Notes: generated by a model not told the origin, from the letters alone. Shown: positions 17,301-25,296, counted from the stretch's first letter. The stretch: 26,133 bases of DNA from UBA7328 sp002471345 (GCA_964011275.1 CAXGOB010000068.1:1-26133); one strand, 5' to 3'. A program made the numbers and translations.

Positions 17301-17454
17301 TATTTCCCGGTATTCCTTCCACGGCAGTGACTCGACCTCCCATATTCGCAGGACCAATGGGTCTCCATTTCATGTTTGTAAATGGACTATCCTGAGCGAT
17401 AATTCCTATTGTTGAGAAAATTAGTAGTAAAGTAGTTAGATTGATGGATTTCAT
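14356..17454 (-). CDS. Secreted BNR/Asp-box beta-propeller protein (sortilin/VPS10-like)
   Basis: 1032-residue exported protein. Residues 1-20 are a signal peptide (MKSINLTTLLLIFSTIGIIA). From about 28 to 720 there are some eleven Asp-box turns of the form S/T-x-D-x-G-x-x-W/F, for example STDAGESWEH, TVDGGKNWIK, SKDGGDTWEK, TTDGGANWKN and SWDMGNNWTK, which indicates one or two large beta-propellers of the VPS10/sortilin or exo-sialidase-like BNR type. WRPIGPANMGGRV at about 30-42 is the usual opening of this Bacteroidota family. A FlgD-like Ig fold (NGALVRTIEDS...INWDLR, about 780-860) and a charged coiled coil (about 890-1020) follow. No sialidase active-site arginines could be confirmed and no T9SS tail is seen. 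It probably binds or processes extracellular polymers; the substrate is unknown. It stands alone between two array blocks on the opposite strand. Confidence 0.85.
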   Translation of the reverse strand: MKSINLTTLLLIFSTIGIIAQDSPFTNMKWRPIGPANMGGRVTAVEGIPGNTSIFYIAGADGGLHKTTNGGTTFKEIFTDQKSYSVGAIKLAPSDHNVIYLGSGEGDPRNSVGYGHGVYRSTDAGESWEHIGLEGTERIKRIVVDPNDPDVACVCALGREWGPNPDRGVFKTVDGGKNWIKVLYLDEDTGCSDMDIDLSNPRIMYAGMWTFRRLPWRFDGGGKETAVYRSKDGGDTWEKIMKGFPKSDMARVGVQVAQSSPNIVYVISEFKDKGSLFKSTDYGNSWKMVNDNKNINFRPFYYSDIRVDPTNENTLFSLSGGLFKSTDGGANFDRIARGVHGDHQAFWIDPTNSDFLISGSDGGYQLSWDEGANWDIINNIELSQFYQLDIDMLDPYNVYGGLQDNGCWRGPSNSLNGAGILKRHWQRLSYGDGYFAVPIPGSEHEIYTNLQGGVPFHVNANTGVVRSIHPFPKITGSAGDAIEDHKYRFNWDAPLHISPHDPNTVYFGGNVVFKSNNRGHSWTVISPDLTTNDKSKQATSGGTIYQDNTAAEFHCSVLYIAESPVQEGVIYAGTDDGNLQVTTDGGANWKNVNSKLPGLPKFSWIGKIHASEHDAGTAFVAIDNHRNDDFTPYAYMTTNFGKTWKKIVNGLPTDDYVKVIRQDPVNPNTLVIGMEHGAFISWDMGNNWTKINNNLPPVSVRDIRIHPREGDIIVGTHGRGVWIMDDARPLLNMNNNSSTENATVHDVRPTTKWHMYTQIENLGQRTYKADNPKYGANINIRLKAKPEVLTKVSIMDANGALVRTIEDSTLIAGINRINWDLRADEPTKLTNSVSGGFRGNFRPTVQPGIYTATIEVAGETHTKEIVVKADPRLELTQENYDEISAEGKRLTNLLSHTHVMINDIDALKEQLSNLKKRLKSEDAEKYENEIEKILKVYKELDAQRNELMRPPGSMNYRTRPRLREEIMSILFAIDRVPARPTASQLERSDTLVEESKEKTQLLEETKEGSIREINEILKLLPRLDMRVKSTRP

Positions 17455-17839
17455 AACGTCTGATTTGATCGTTGAATATAGGCAGAAGTTGGAAATAAAT
17501 TTAATGTTGCGTCATCTGTCCAGTTTGTAACAAAAAAAAACATACCACTTTTCCATATTTGTAAAGTTGAACTCCATTACCAACAAATTGCTATAGACTC
17601 ATCATTAGCAATTGATATGCTTTCTAAGATTCAAACAAGAAGGTGATTTAATGAAACCTATCTCGATGTTTAGATCGTCAATGATCATACACCTCAACTT
17701 TTATTCAACTAGAATCTATGTTACAAAAGAATTCTCTGTGATGCTGTAAGTAATGATATTATAGAATCTCGTTTTTAACCTAATTCTACTTTGCTATCTT
17801 TATTGACAATGATTATACGATGTCATTAACTTGTAAACT
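17455..17839. other. Divergent intergenic region, 385 bases
   Basis: AT-rich spacer between the divergent BNR gene (minus) and DUF6090 copy 8b/9 at 17840 (plus); it should hold both promoters. The only recognisable item is TATCTTTA at 17795-17802, a -7-like box 37 bases before the ATG at 17840. I see no RNA gene, no relic of a further DUF6090 copy and no significant hairpin. Confidence 0.5.
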
Positions 17840-18562
17840 ATGCTATCTGTCCTCAGAAAAATTAGAAAATCATTGTTAGAGTCAAAGTCAATAGGAACCT
17901 ATTTGCTTTATGGCATTGGTGAAATTGCATTGGTAGTTATTGGAATTTTAATAGCGCTTCAGATTGATAATAATAATGACTGGAAAAAGGATAGAACATT
18001 GGAAAAAGAGACTTTAGAAGAAATTGCTGAAAACATTGCTCTGAATATTCAAGAATTTGAAGATTTCACATCTGGAAATAAATTTGCGGACAATGCATCA
18101 GATTATGTACTTGCTGTTCTGAATGGTGACAAACCTTATAATGATAGTCTTCAGTACCGTATCAATCTTGCCATTTACCAAAAAAATGATCTTCAGTATT
18201 CCTCTGTGGCTTATGAATCTCTGAAGAATAATAATCTAAACTTGATTAGAAATCGAGCTTTGAAAAAAAGAATTGTTGGCCTTTTTGAACTTAGTTATCC
18301 CAATATGTTAAAGACTTTTGAATGGGAAAACAAAGAGGCCCTTCAGAATTACATGGATCATCATTTTTTCCCTTTTTCTGCTAATGGAGGGATGGCTTGG
18401 CAACCTTATGATTTCGATGTCCAAATGAAAGATAATTATTTCAAGACCTTGATAGCTAAAGTAAAAATCCAAAGGAATTTCTATATCTGGACAGCCAGAA
18501 ATCCTTTAAATGAAAGCAAAGAAGTGCTACAATTGATAAATGAAGAATTGGCCAATCAATAA
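17840..18562 (+). CDS. DUF6090-type membrane protein, copy 9
   Basis: Intact 240-residue member, first of the third block. The leader (MLSVLRKIRKSLLESKSIGT) and helix (YLLYGIGEIALVVIGILIAL) are conserved. The normally invariant QINNWNE after the helix is replaced by QIDNNNDWKKDR. The extracytoplasmic half has the core motif YESLKNNNLNLIRNRALKK (about 127-145) and a Trp/Phe-rich segment (HHFFPFSANGGMAWQPYDF, about 174-192), and ends in VLQLINEELANQ. Function unknown. Copy 10 begins 108 bases downstream. The reading frame is open with no sign of decay other than the altered NNWN motif. Confidence 0.85.
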   Translation: MLSVLRKIRKSLLESKSIGTYLLYGIGEIALVVIGILIALQIDNNNDWKKDRTLEKETLEEIAENIALNIQEFEDFTSGNKFADNASDYVLAVLNGDKPYNDSLQYRINLAIYQKNDLQYSSVAYESLKNNNLNLIRNRALKKRIVGLFELSYPNMLKTFEWENKEALQNYMDHHFFPFSANGGMAWQPYDFDVQMKDNYFKTLIAKVKIQRNFYIWTARNPLNESKEVLQLINEELANQ

Positions 18563-18659
18563 TGAGACTAGAAAATAAATAATTGATTCTAGTCAACTAA
18601 TTTATAAAGCCCTCAAATTTTGAATATTTGGTGCTGACCAATTACTCCTTTTCCTTTTG

Positions 18660-18667
18660 TATCTTTC
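18660..18667 (+). promoter_or_regulatory. Candidate -7 box (TATCTTTC) before copy 10
   Basis: TATCTTTC ends three bases before the ATG at 18671. It is the third copy in the array (with 841 and 3677) in which TATCTTT immediately precedes the start codon. It matches TAnnTTTG except at the last base. A TTTG at 18627-18630 is too far upstream (29 bases between) to be a standard -33 element. Confidence 0.3.
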
Positions 18668-18670
18668 AAC

Positions 18671-19405
18671 ATGCTCACCTTCTTAAGGAAAATAAGAAAA
18701 TCAATGATTGACTCAGATAACGGTAAGAAGTATCTCTTGTATGCTCTTGGAGAAATAGCTTTAGTGGTCGTTGGAATTTTGATTGCATTGCAGATTAACA
18801 ATTGGAATGAATGGAGAAAGGATCGAGTCATAGAATCAGATCTGCTCATAGAACTACATGCATCTGTAGAAAACAACAAAAATATCTTAGAAAGAGGTTT
18901 ACGCAGCTGGCAAACTACAACCCAAGCTATTGAAATATTAGAAATTGCCTTGAATGATAATCTTCCTTTCGAAGATTCTTTAGCCTTTCATTTTCGAGAA
19001 GCTCATAGAAAAAGAGGAAACAACCTCCAAGGCTTGGATTTCTCTGGATATAAAGCATTGGAAAATAGAGGCTATGATATACTTACAAATAAAGACCTTA
19101 GAAGGAGTGTTGTGTCCTTGTTCGAAAGTAATTTACCTATGTTGAGCACAACGAATGATCAAATTGATTTTGACAACTCAGGATTCCATGCTGAATATAT
19201 CATAAGGAATTTTATAACGAATGATGATGGAGAGTATCCTATCAATTAAGAGAGGATAAAGAATGATCAATTTTATGTCTCTATATTGAAAAAACTGGAC
19301 TCTAATTTGTCTCGAAAAATTGGTAGAGTGAAGAGAACTTTGCCAAGAATAGAAGAGGTATTGAAGTCTTTAGAAGAAGAAATAAAAAGACATAAAACGA
19401 ATTAA
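18671..19405 (+). pseudogene. DUF6090-type membrane protein, copy 10, nonsense mutation
   Basis: The frame runs from ATG 18671 through a normal leader (MLTFLRKIRKSMIDSDNGKK), helix (YLLYALGEIALVVVGILIAL), QINNWNEWRKDR and core motif (YKALENRGYDILTNKDLRR) to TAA at 19247-19249. It then continues in the same frame to TAA 19403-19405, encoding ERIKNDQFYVSILKKLDSNL and a final amphipathic helix (IEEVLKSLEEEIKR). Aligned with copy 3 (YPSDFDGLLKDRFYQ), the sequence YPIN-stop-ERIKNDQFYV fits residue for residue, with the stop where copies 3 and 7 have Phe and copy 5 has Tyr. A TAT-to-TAA or similar single change explains it. The intact product would have been 244 residues; without readthrough 192 remain. 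Copy 11 starts three bases after the true end, so the original boundary is clear. Confidence 0.85.
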
Positions 19406-19408
19406 CCA

Positions 19409-20173
19409 ATGCTCACATTTCTAAGAAAAATAAGAAAGTCATTAATTAAATCTGGCAATGCAAGAAAGTATCTTATTTATGCCATTGGTGAAATAGCTTT
19501 GGTAGTGATTGGGATATTGATTGCTTTACAGATCAATAATTGGAATGAAGAGCGGAAATTTGCCAAAACAGAAGCGTACACACTCAATGAGATTTTGAGT
19601 AATTTGGAAGAAGACGCGGACCAAATGAAACTAATCGTTGAAAGAAGGAATAATGCTGAGAAATCGTCTGAAAAACTAGTCCCCTCACTGTCTAACGGCA
19701 GAGACTTAACACTTGACCATTCTAAAGACGTCTCTAATATTTTAACATTTGAGCGATTTTATCCATTAAGTAATGCCTATGAAATGATGAAATCGACTGG
19801 GCTTAAAATTAAAAATGAGAATCTTCGATCTGAGATATCTAGATATTATGATTTTGAACAGGAAAAAATAAAGAAAAGTGTAATGGATATTGAAGATGTA
19901 GTTATTCGTCTTTATAATACAGATAATGCAATACGATCAAATATAAAGTATTCAACATCAGGTGCAGGACTTGAATCTGATATTAGATTTAAGGATATAA
20001 ATGACAAAGTCTTTCACCAATATTTACTTACCGAGTTGATACTTTTTCGAGATAACAACAAAGCTACCTTACAAAAGGCAAAAGATTTCTTGGAGTTGAA
20101 TTCTGCTCTTATTCAGCTGGTAACTAAAGAAATCAATACGCCTAGATTGAACACGCACAATACGCAATCATAA
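19409..20173 (+). CDS. DUF6090-type membrane protein, copy 11
   Basis: Intact 254-residue member and last copy of the array. The leader (MLTFLRKIRKSLIKSGNARK), helix (YLIYAIGEIALVVIGILIAL) and QINNWNEERK fit the family consensus. The C-terminal region is highly charged and helical. The core motif is slightly eroded (YEMMKSTGLKIKNENLRSE, one residue shorter than usual, lacking the Leu-Ile pair). It begins three bases after the end of copy 10 and is expected to be cotranscribed. Its 3' end overlaps the convergent ettA gene by six bases, so transcripts from the two must collide or terminate within each other's coding sequence. Function unknown. Confidence 0.86.
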   Translation: MLTFLRKIRKSLIKSGNARKYLIYAIGEIALVVIGILIALQINNWNEERKFAKTEAYTLNEILSNLEEDADQMKLIVERRNNAEKSSEKLVPSLSNGRDLTLDHSKDVSNILTFERFYPLSNAYEMMKSTGLKIKNENLRSEISRYYDFEQEKIKKSVMDIEDVVIRLYNTDNAIRSNIKYSTSGAGLESDIRFKDINDKVFHQYLLTELILFRDNNKATLQKAKDFLELNSALIQLVTKEINTPRLNTHNTQS

Positions 20174-21838
20174 CAAATTCTTGAACCGTGGTCTTTTTGG
20201 AGTGATATCTCCCAATCGCTTCTTTTTACTTTCTTCAAAGTCACTAAAATTTCCTTCAAAAAAGACTACTTCTCCATCGTCCTCAAAAGACAAAATGTGA
20301 GTAGCTAATCTATCTATAAACCATCGATCATGAGATATCAAGACCACACAACCGGCAAAGTTTTCTATAGCTTCCTCCAATGCTCTTAAAGTATTTACAT
20401 CAATATCATTTGTCGGTTCATCTAAAAGCATCACATTTCCTCCCTCCTTCAGTGTGATTGCAAGATGAAGACGATTACGTTCTCCTCCTGACAAAACTCC
20501 TACTTTTTTCTGTTGATCAGAACCTGAAAAATTAAATTTACTTACGTATGCCCTTGCATTCATTTCTCGATTCCCAATTTTTATTATCTCTTGCCCCTGA
20601 CTTACCACTTCATAAATTGTCTTCTCTGCCACTAGGTTCTCATGAGTCTGATCTACATAAGCCAATTGCACGGTATCCCCTATCTCTATATTTCCACTGT
20701 CTGGCTTCTCTTTGCCCATTATCATTTTGAATAGTGTGGACTTGCCCACACCATTGGGGCCAATTATTCCTACTATTGAGTTTTTAGGTATGGATAAATT
20801 GAGATTATCAATCAATACCCTATTATCAAAAGCCTTAGTGATGCCTTTTAATTCTATAACCTTATCTCCTAGACGAGGGCCCGGTGGAATGTACAATTCA
20901 AGTTGTGCTTCTTTTTCTTTAGCCTCTACACTCGTGAGGGCATCATAAGCATTCAGTCTGGCTTTCCCTTTGGCTTGCCTTCCTTTTGCATTTAATCGCG
21001 ACCATTCTAATTCCCGCTTTAATGTCTTTTGTCTTTTGGATTCTTCTTTCTCTTCATTGGCAAGTCGATTGGATTTTTGATCCAACCATGAACTATAGTT
21101 TCCTTCCCATGGTATTCCTTCTCCTCTGTCTAATTCTAGTATCCATCCCGCTACATTATCCAAAAAATAACGATCGTGAGTCACTGCAATGACGGTACCT
21201 GGAAATGACTTCAAAAACTGTTCTAACCAATGTACACTTTCAGCATCCAGATGATTGGTAGGTTCATCCAAAAGAAGGATATCAGGTTTGCTTAGCAAGA
21301 GTCTACAAAGCGCTACCCGTCTACGTTCTCCACCACTTAGAACAGCTACAGAAGCGTCATCAGGAGGGCATCGAAGTGCTTCCATGGCCATCTCAAGGGT
21401 GTGATCCAGATCCCAGCCTCCTACGTGGTCCATTTGCTCCAATAATTCGCCCTGTTCTTCGATGAGTTTCATCATCTCATCATCTCCCATTGGTTCGGCT
21501 AACTTGGCAGAAATATCTTCATAAGATTTTACAACATCTACAATCTCTTGTACACCTTCCTGGACAATTTCTTTTACTGTCTTTGAATCGTCTAACTCCG
21601 GCTCTTGGGCGAGATATCCTATTTTATAATCTTTATCAAATGTGACCTTGCCTTGATAATTGGTATCCAGTCCCGCGATGATCTTCAATAGGCTTGATTT
21701 TCCAGATCCATTAAGCCCTAGGATTCCAATTTTGGCACCATAGAAAAAAGATAACCATATGTTCTTGAGTACCTGCTTACTAGGAGGAAATGTTTTGGAG
21801 ACACCCTCCATCGAGAAAATCACTTTCTTGTCTGACAT
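20168..21838 (-). CDS. ettA: Energy-dependent translational throttle protein EttA (ABC-F ATPase)
   Basis: 556-residue ABC-F protein with two ATP-binding cassettes and no membrane domain. Cassette 1: Walker A GLNGSGKSS (41-49), signature LSGGE (167-171), Walker B LLLDEPTNHLD (188-198). Cassette 2: Walker A GPNGVGKST (360-368), signature LSGGE (449-453), Walker B LLDEPTNDID (471-480). The basic linker between them (KRELEWSRLNAKGRQAKGKA, about 274-293) is the EttA-type P-site tRNA interaction motif region. The arm insertion in cassette 1 (about 95-140) is also EttA-like. In other bacteria EttA binds the ribosomal E site and gates the first peptide bond according to ATP/ADP levels. It is a conserved housekeeping gene, which suggests the DUF6090 blocks lie in chromosomal core rather than on a plasmid. 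Confidence 0.95.
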   Translation of the reverse strand: MSDKKVIFSMEGVSKTFPPSKQVLKNIWLSFFYGAKIGILGLNGSGKSSLLKIIAGLDTNYQGKVTFDKDYKIGYLAQEPELDDSKTVKEIVQEGVQEIVDVVKSYEDISAKLAEPMGDDEMMKLIEEQGELLEQMDHVGGWDLDHTLEMAMEALRCPPDDASVAVLSGGERRRVALCRLLLSKPDILLLDEPTNHLDAESVHWLEQFLKSFPGTVIAVTHDRYFLDNVAGWILELDRGEGIPWEGNYSSWLDQKSNRLANEEKEESKRQKTLKRELEWSRLNAKGRQAKGKARLNAYDALTSVEAKEKEAQLELYIPPGPRLGDKVIELKGITKAFDNRVLIDNLNLSIPKNSIVGIIGPNGVGKSTLFKMIMGKEKPDSGNIEIGDTVQLAYVDQTHENLVAEKTIYEVVSQGQEIIKIGNREMNARAYVSKFNFSGSDQQKKVGVLSGGERNRLHLAITLKEGGNVMLLDEPTNDIDVNTLRALEEAIENFAGCVVLISHDRWFIDRLATHILSFEDDGEVVFFEGNFSDFEESKKKRLGDITPKRPRFKNLL

Positions 21839-22023
21839 ATTTTTTGTGTTAACAGCTCACGAAAGTACATCTCATTCTTGAATTTTCTTAGAAAGAATAT
21901 GTATTGGAAAGTTCACATTCATATTACATGCACTCTTTGTAGTCATAAAGTGGAAGTAAAATAGTCAAGCTAAAAAATTCTATTTGGATTAATGGACAAG
22001 TCACAAGTCCTTCATGTCGATTG

Positions 22024-22866
22024 TCATTCATCTATATAATCGAGGATATCAATATATTCATAGTAAGGAGCATCTTCTATCAAATCTTGAAGTATAGCCT
22101 TATGTCCTTGACCTACAATGATCAGAATTCTTTCACCTTCAGCATCAAAATCCGCGATACGATTTAAATTGTAAAACATTCGGATATTCCTACCATACCA
22201 TTCTGTCACTCCTTGTGATGCGCCGTAGGAATTTCCTCCTGTCATTTGGAGCATTCGCAAATAGAGTTGGTGGTTCAAATCAACACTTTCTTGTGAATTC
22301 ATATATGATAAAAAATCTGACATCGTAGACTTCTGTAAAGTGTCATTGACTCCTTGTATAAAACCTCCAACTTCTTGCATCATTCCTTGAAATTTTGCAC
22401 CAACTTTTGGATCTGACTCCGCCAATTTTTCAAGCTCCTTCAAATCCATACCTTGTCTATAATCAAAAGGATAAAGTGCCTTATGATATAATTTTGCAGC
22501 TATTCTGAAGCCTACCTGTTCGATCTCATTCGCACTCAACTCTTCTTCATTTAAATGGTCTAAAAATGCCAGATATCGTTTTTGTCGGATTGTATCTCCA
22601 TATGCTTTTTCTATCACCACCTTTGTGGGCTGAAACTCGAGTAATTGCCCCACAAGTTCAAGAACTTCTTTTTGCCGCTGAGGAGCTTTTATATCATCCT
22701 GGTGAATATTAAACATATCAGCTCCTGGATTGTGAAAATGATGCACTCCTAATATGCCCACTGCCACTTTACTCTGACCATAAGATATGGAAATAACACC
22801 TAAGAGGAGGCCCAAAAAAATACTTCTTTTTGCCCAATTTCTCATAAGAATTGTGTAGAGTTTCAT
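22024..22866 (-). CDS. DUF5694 domain exported protein (TraB/ChaN-like fold)
   Basis: 280-residue protein with an N-terminal signal peptide (RSIFLGLLLGVISISYGQ, about 14-31). The mature region opens with GILGVHHFHNPGADMFN (37-53) and contains VVIEKAYGD (83-91) and near the end ILIIVGQGHKAILQDLI. These G-x-H and I-V-G-x-G-H motifs are shared by the TraB/TIKI/ChaN-like superfamily; I recognise the family as DUF5694. Members are thought to be metal-binding hydrolases or peptidases, but no activity is established here. The start may be ATG 22866 or the second ATG at 22845; both keep the signal peptide. It stands alone, 185 bases upstream of ettA on the same strand. Confidence 0.78.
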   Translation of the reverse strand: MKLYTILMRNWAKRSIFLGLLLGVISISYGQSKVAVGILGVHHFHNPGADMFNIHQDDIKAPQRQKEVLELVGQLLEFQPTKVVIEKAYGDTIRQKRYLAFLDHLNEEELSANEIEQVGFRIAAKLYHKALYPFDYRQGMDLKELEKLAESDPKVGAKFQGMMQEVGGFIQGVNDTLQKSTMSDFLSYMNSQESVDLNHQLYLRMLQMTGGNSYGASQGVTEWYGRNIRMFYNLNRIADFDAEGERILIIVGQGHKAILQDLIEDAPYYEYIDILDYIDE

Positions 22867-23184
22867 TGGAGGAAATTTAGTTCACTCTTAGATACAGTCA
22901 TGCAACCTGAGTTTAGAATTATTTCGACCAAAGGTGATAAGCGATATATGTAAGATCGTCTTTATTTCAAGTAAACCGACACCATTATATATTGGAAATG
23001 AATAAAAGTGTTGGTACAATTCACAATTATTGAGATATCCATCGAAAACATTTAAGAGTAATGAGTTTCTTATTTGGAATTATTCACGACTTTAAATAAA
23101 TATGATAGAATAGATATTAAAATTAAAAAGGTCGACAACCATAAGGCTGTCGACCATAGATGTTTATTTAGGCCTTATAAAGAC
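22867..23184. other. Intergenic region, 318 bases
   Basis: Lies between the start of the DUF5694 gene and the end of the MBG protein gene, both on the minus strand. It contains the strong minus-strand terminator at 23121-23155. The remainder, 22867-23120, is AT-rich and should hold the DUF5694 promoter, though I did not find a clear TAnnTTTG box on that strand. Confidence 0.6.
23121..23155 (-). terminator. Rho-independent terminator of the MBG/T9SS protein gene
   Basis: Read on the minus strand, GGTCGACA (23155-23148) pairs perfectly with TGTCGACC (23137-23130). An inner CC/GG pair sits beyond one mismatch, around a four-base loop. A T-rich tract (TTTTTAATT, 23129-23121) follows directly. 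It begins 30 bases after the stop codon of the upstream gene. The stem is GC-rich in an AT-rich region. Confidence 0.85.
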
Positions 23185-24786
23185 TCATTCCTTAATAAGT
23201 CTTTTAAGTACACTTCCGCTAGGATAAATTATGTTGAAATACAAAATGCCTGGAGCAAATTTTGAAACATCAACTTCAGTGTCAATGAAGCCACTCTCCA
23301 ATGACCTGATTTCAAGAATCTGACCAAGGGTACTATAAATTTTAACTTCAGTAGCCCCAATTTCTGAATCAATTTGCAACCTAACTTTGTCTTCCACGGG
23401 GTTTGGAAACAATTTGATTGAGTTTACCAGTAAATTCTTATCTGAAATTGTCTTTGTTACAGGATCACCTTTTAAAGAAGGAGGACATGTGTTTGCATTC
23501 GACCCATTAGACGACTTAGAAGCACTTCCACAACCTGTAGTCTTGATCTCCCATTGTAAACTTCCTCCATCAGTATAGATATAAAACGTATGAATTCCCG
23601 GTTCAAATATTTCAGGAGGGCTTCCTATATATGTTGCATTACCTTTTAATTTATTGGCCGTACCCAAAGGCACAAAAATTGGAAAATCATTAACATTAGT
23701 GTATTCAATTTGAAGTCGAGTAGTAATCTGAGGTTCATTAGAGATTACATAATCTGTTTTGCACATGTCAGAAGCTCTTATCCTTGCATTGCAACCAACA
23801 TTTGGATTCTCATAAAGAATCCCTGTGGTGAATATCACATTATAATTCTGGTACGTATTCATTGGATCTGCAAGGTTAGCATAAATGACATATTCACCTC
23901 CACTTGGAGGATCATCTGCCAATGATCCACCTAAAGTTCTAATAACAAAATTCACCTCTGAAGAAAGCAATTCAGAATCACCACAAACTAATCCATTGTA
24001 GGACAAATCAAATGATGTAGGTAGATTGTCACCTTCTGTTATAAAACTTGTGCCCATACCTATGACAATATCTGGGGTTAGAATATCCAATGATCCATTT
24101 TGATAGCTAACTGTATAGTTATCAGAATTAACCTGTGATGTGACAGTAATTGCCTGACTTTGTGTACAACTCGTAGAAGGCATGAATGCGAATCCTCCAA
24201 ATATGTCTGATACTGTTTCCTGGTAAGGGAAGGACGATTCTGGCGGATCAAATGACACTGTGAATCCCAGTGGATCGTTCTGACCGTAAGTTATCGCAGC
24301 ATCAACAGCAGCAACTTCGATAGCAAATGGATTAACATTTAAGCTACCAGATCCATAGGTGACTATATAGTCACTAGAAATTTCTGAAGCGGTTACTATA
24401 ATTGTATAAGGGCTACCATTTACATTGCAACGAGGTAATCCTTCCGACTCAGGGCATCCTGCATTATAGCTTATACCGTTGGGGAATGCATCCATCTCTG
24501 TGGCATTGTACTGAAGTCCATTTAATGTACTGTTAAAGGTTATTGGCTCACCATAAGTAATGGTGATATCAATAGGTGTCACCTCCAAAGGCTTAGGCAA
24601 TATCTCTAATTCTGTGGGCTCATAACTTAGAATCAAGTTATCATTAAAATAACCTGCTGGTATGACATACTGCGTACCTGCATTAAGTCCAGTAATTACA
24701 TTTATGGGTTTTATATCGATAATGTGAATAGGTTCAGTAGATATAGTATCTTCTATGCTTATCACCACAAGCACCTTATCAAAAGC

Positions 24787-25014
24787 ATTGATAAGACTGG
24801 TGCCATTGACTAAAGAAGCCCCATTTACTATTGAGGTGCCATTAATTAATGAGGAGCCGTTGACAAGGTTCACTCCGTTAATCAGGTTTATTCCATTAAT
24901 TAGTGAGACTCCATTTACTAATGATGCTCCATTAATAAGATTTGCTGACCCATTAATTAAAGATGACCCATTAATCAACGAAGAGCCATTGATGAGCGAA
25001 ATCCCATTAGTAAT
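24787..25014 (-). repeat. LING hexapeptide repeat block 2 (about 13 units)
   Basis: Within the MBG protein, about thirteen tandem units of consensus S-L-I-N-G-x (variants NLING, SLVNG, SIVNG) encoded by roughly 18-base DNA units, with occasional seven-residue units (GSA). Codons for the same residues differ between units, so the protein repeat is under selection or is old. The regular Leu/Ile spacing suggests a stacked beta-solenoid or amyloid-like coil; this is inference. Confidence 0.9.
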
Positions 25015-25173
25015 ACTCGAGAGATCACCATTTTCTATACTTTCAGAATCAAATAAATCTTCCCCAAATTCTACTAACTTTTCGCCACCGATTGCATTGA
25101 TAAGCGAGACTCCATTTTGAAGAGGTAGAGAAGAAGCATTTTCAACAGTATTTTCAGAAACGAAAAAAGTTTT

Positions 25174-25296
25174 ATTGACTAAGCTAGAGCCATTGATTGT
25201 TGGTTCTCCATTGATCAAATTCACTCCATTAATCAGATTGGCAGATCCATTGATCAATGATGCACCATTTATTAGTGAGACACCATTAATAAGACT
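25174..25296 (-). repeat. LING hexapeptide repeat block 1 (about 7 units)
   Basis: Seven units of the same S/N-L-I-N-G-x repeat, separated from block 2 by a 53-residue acidic, non-repetitive spacer that itself holds one isolated unit (GVSLINA). Both blocks lie between the first strands and the last strands of what looks like a single MBG domain. Confidence 0.88.

Noticed and set aside
14936..17415. Several plus-strand open frames of 60-104 residues and one minus-strand frame inside the BNR gene
   Set aside because: All lie within the well-supported 1032-residue gene in other frames, and none resembles a protein family.
11..20173. Interpretation of the array as a CRISPR, integron or insertion-sequence structure
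   Set aside because: The repeated units are full protein-coding genes; no spacers, attC-like sites, transposase or terminal inverted repeats were seen.
20548..21192. Plus-strand open frames of 60-78 residues
   Set aside because: These are shadows of ettA, whose cassette motifs are unambiguous.
21960..22023. GACTTGT direct repeat and short GGAC/GTCC hairpin downstream of the DUF5694 gene
   Set aside because: Only four base pairs of stem and no U tract directly after it; likely chance.
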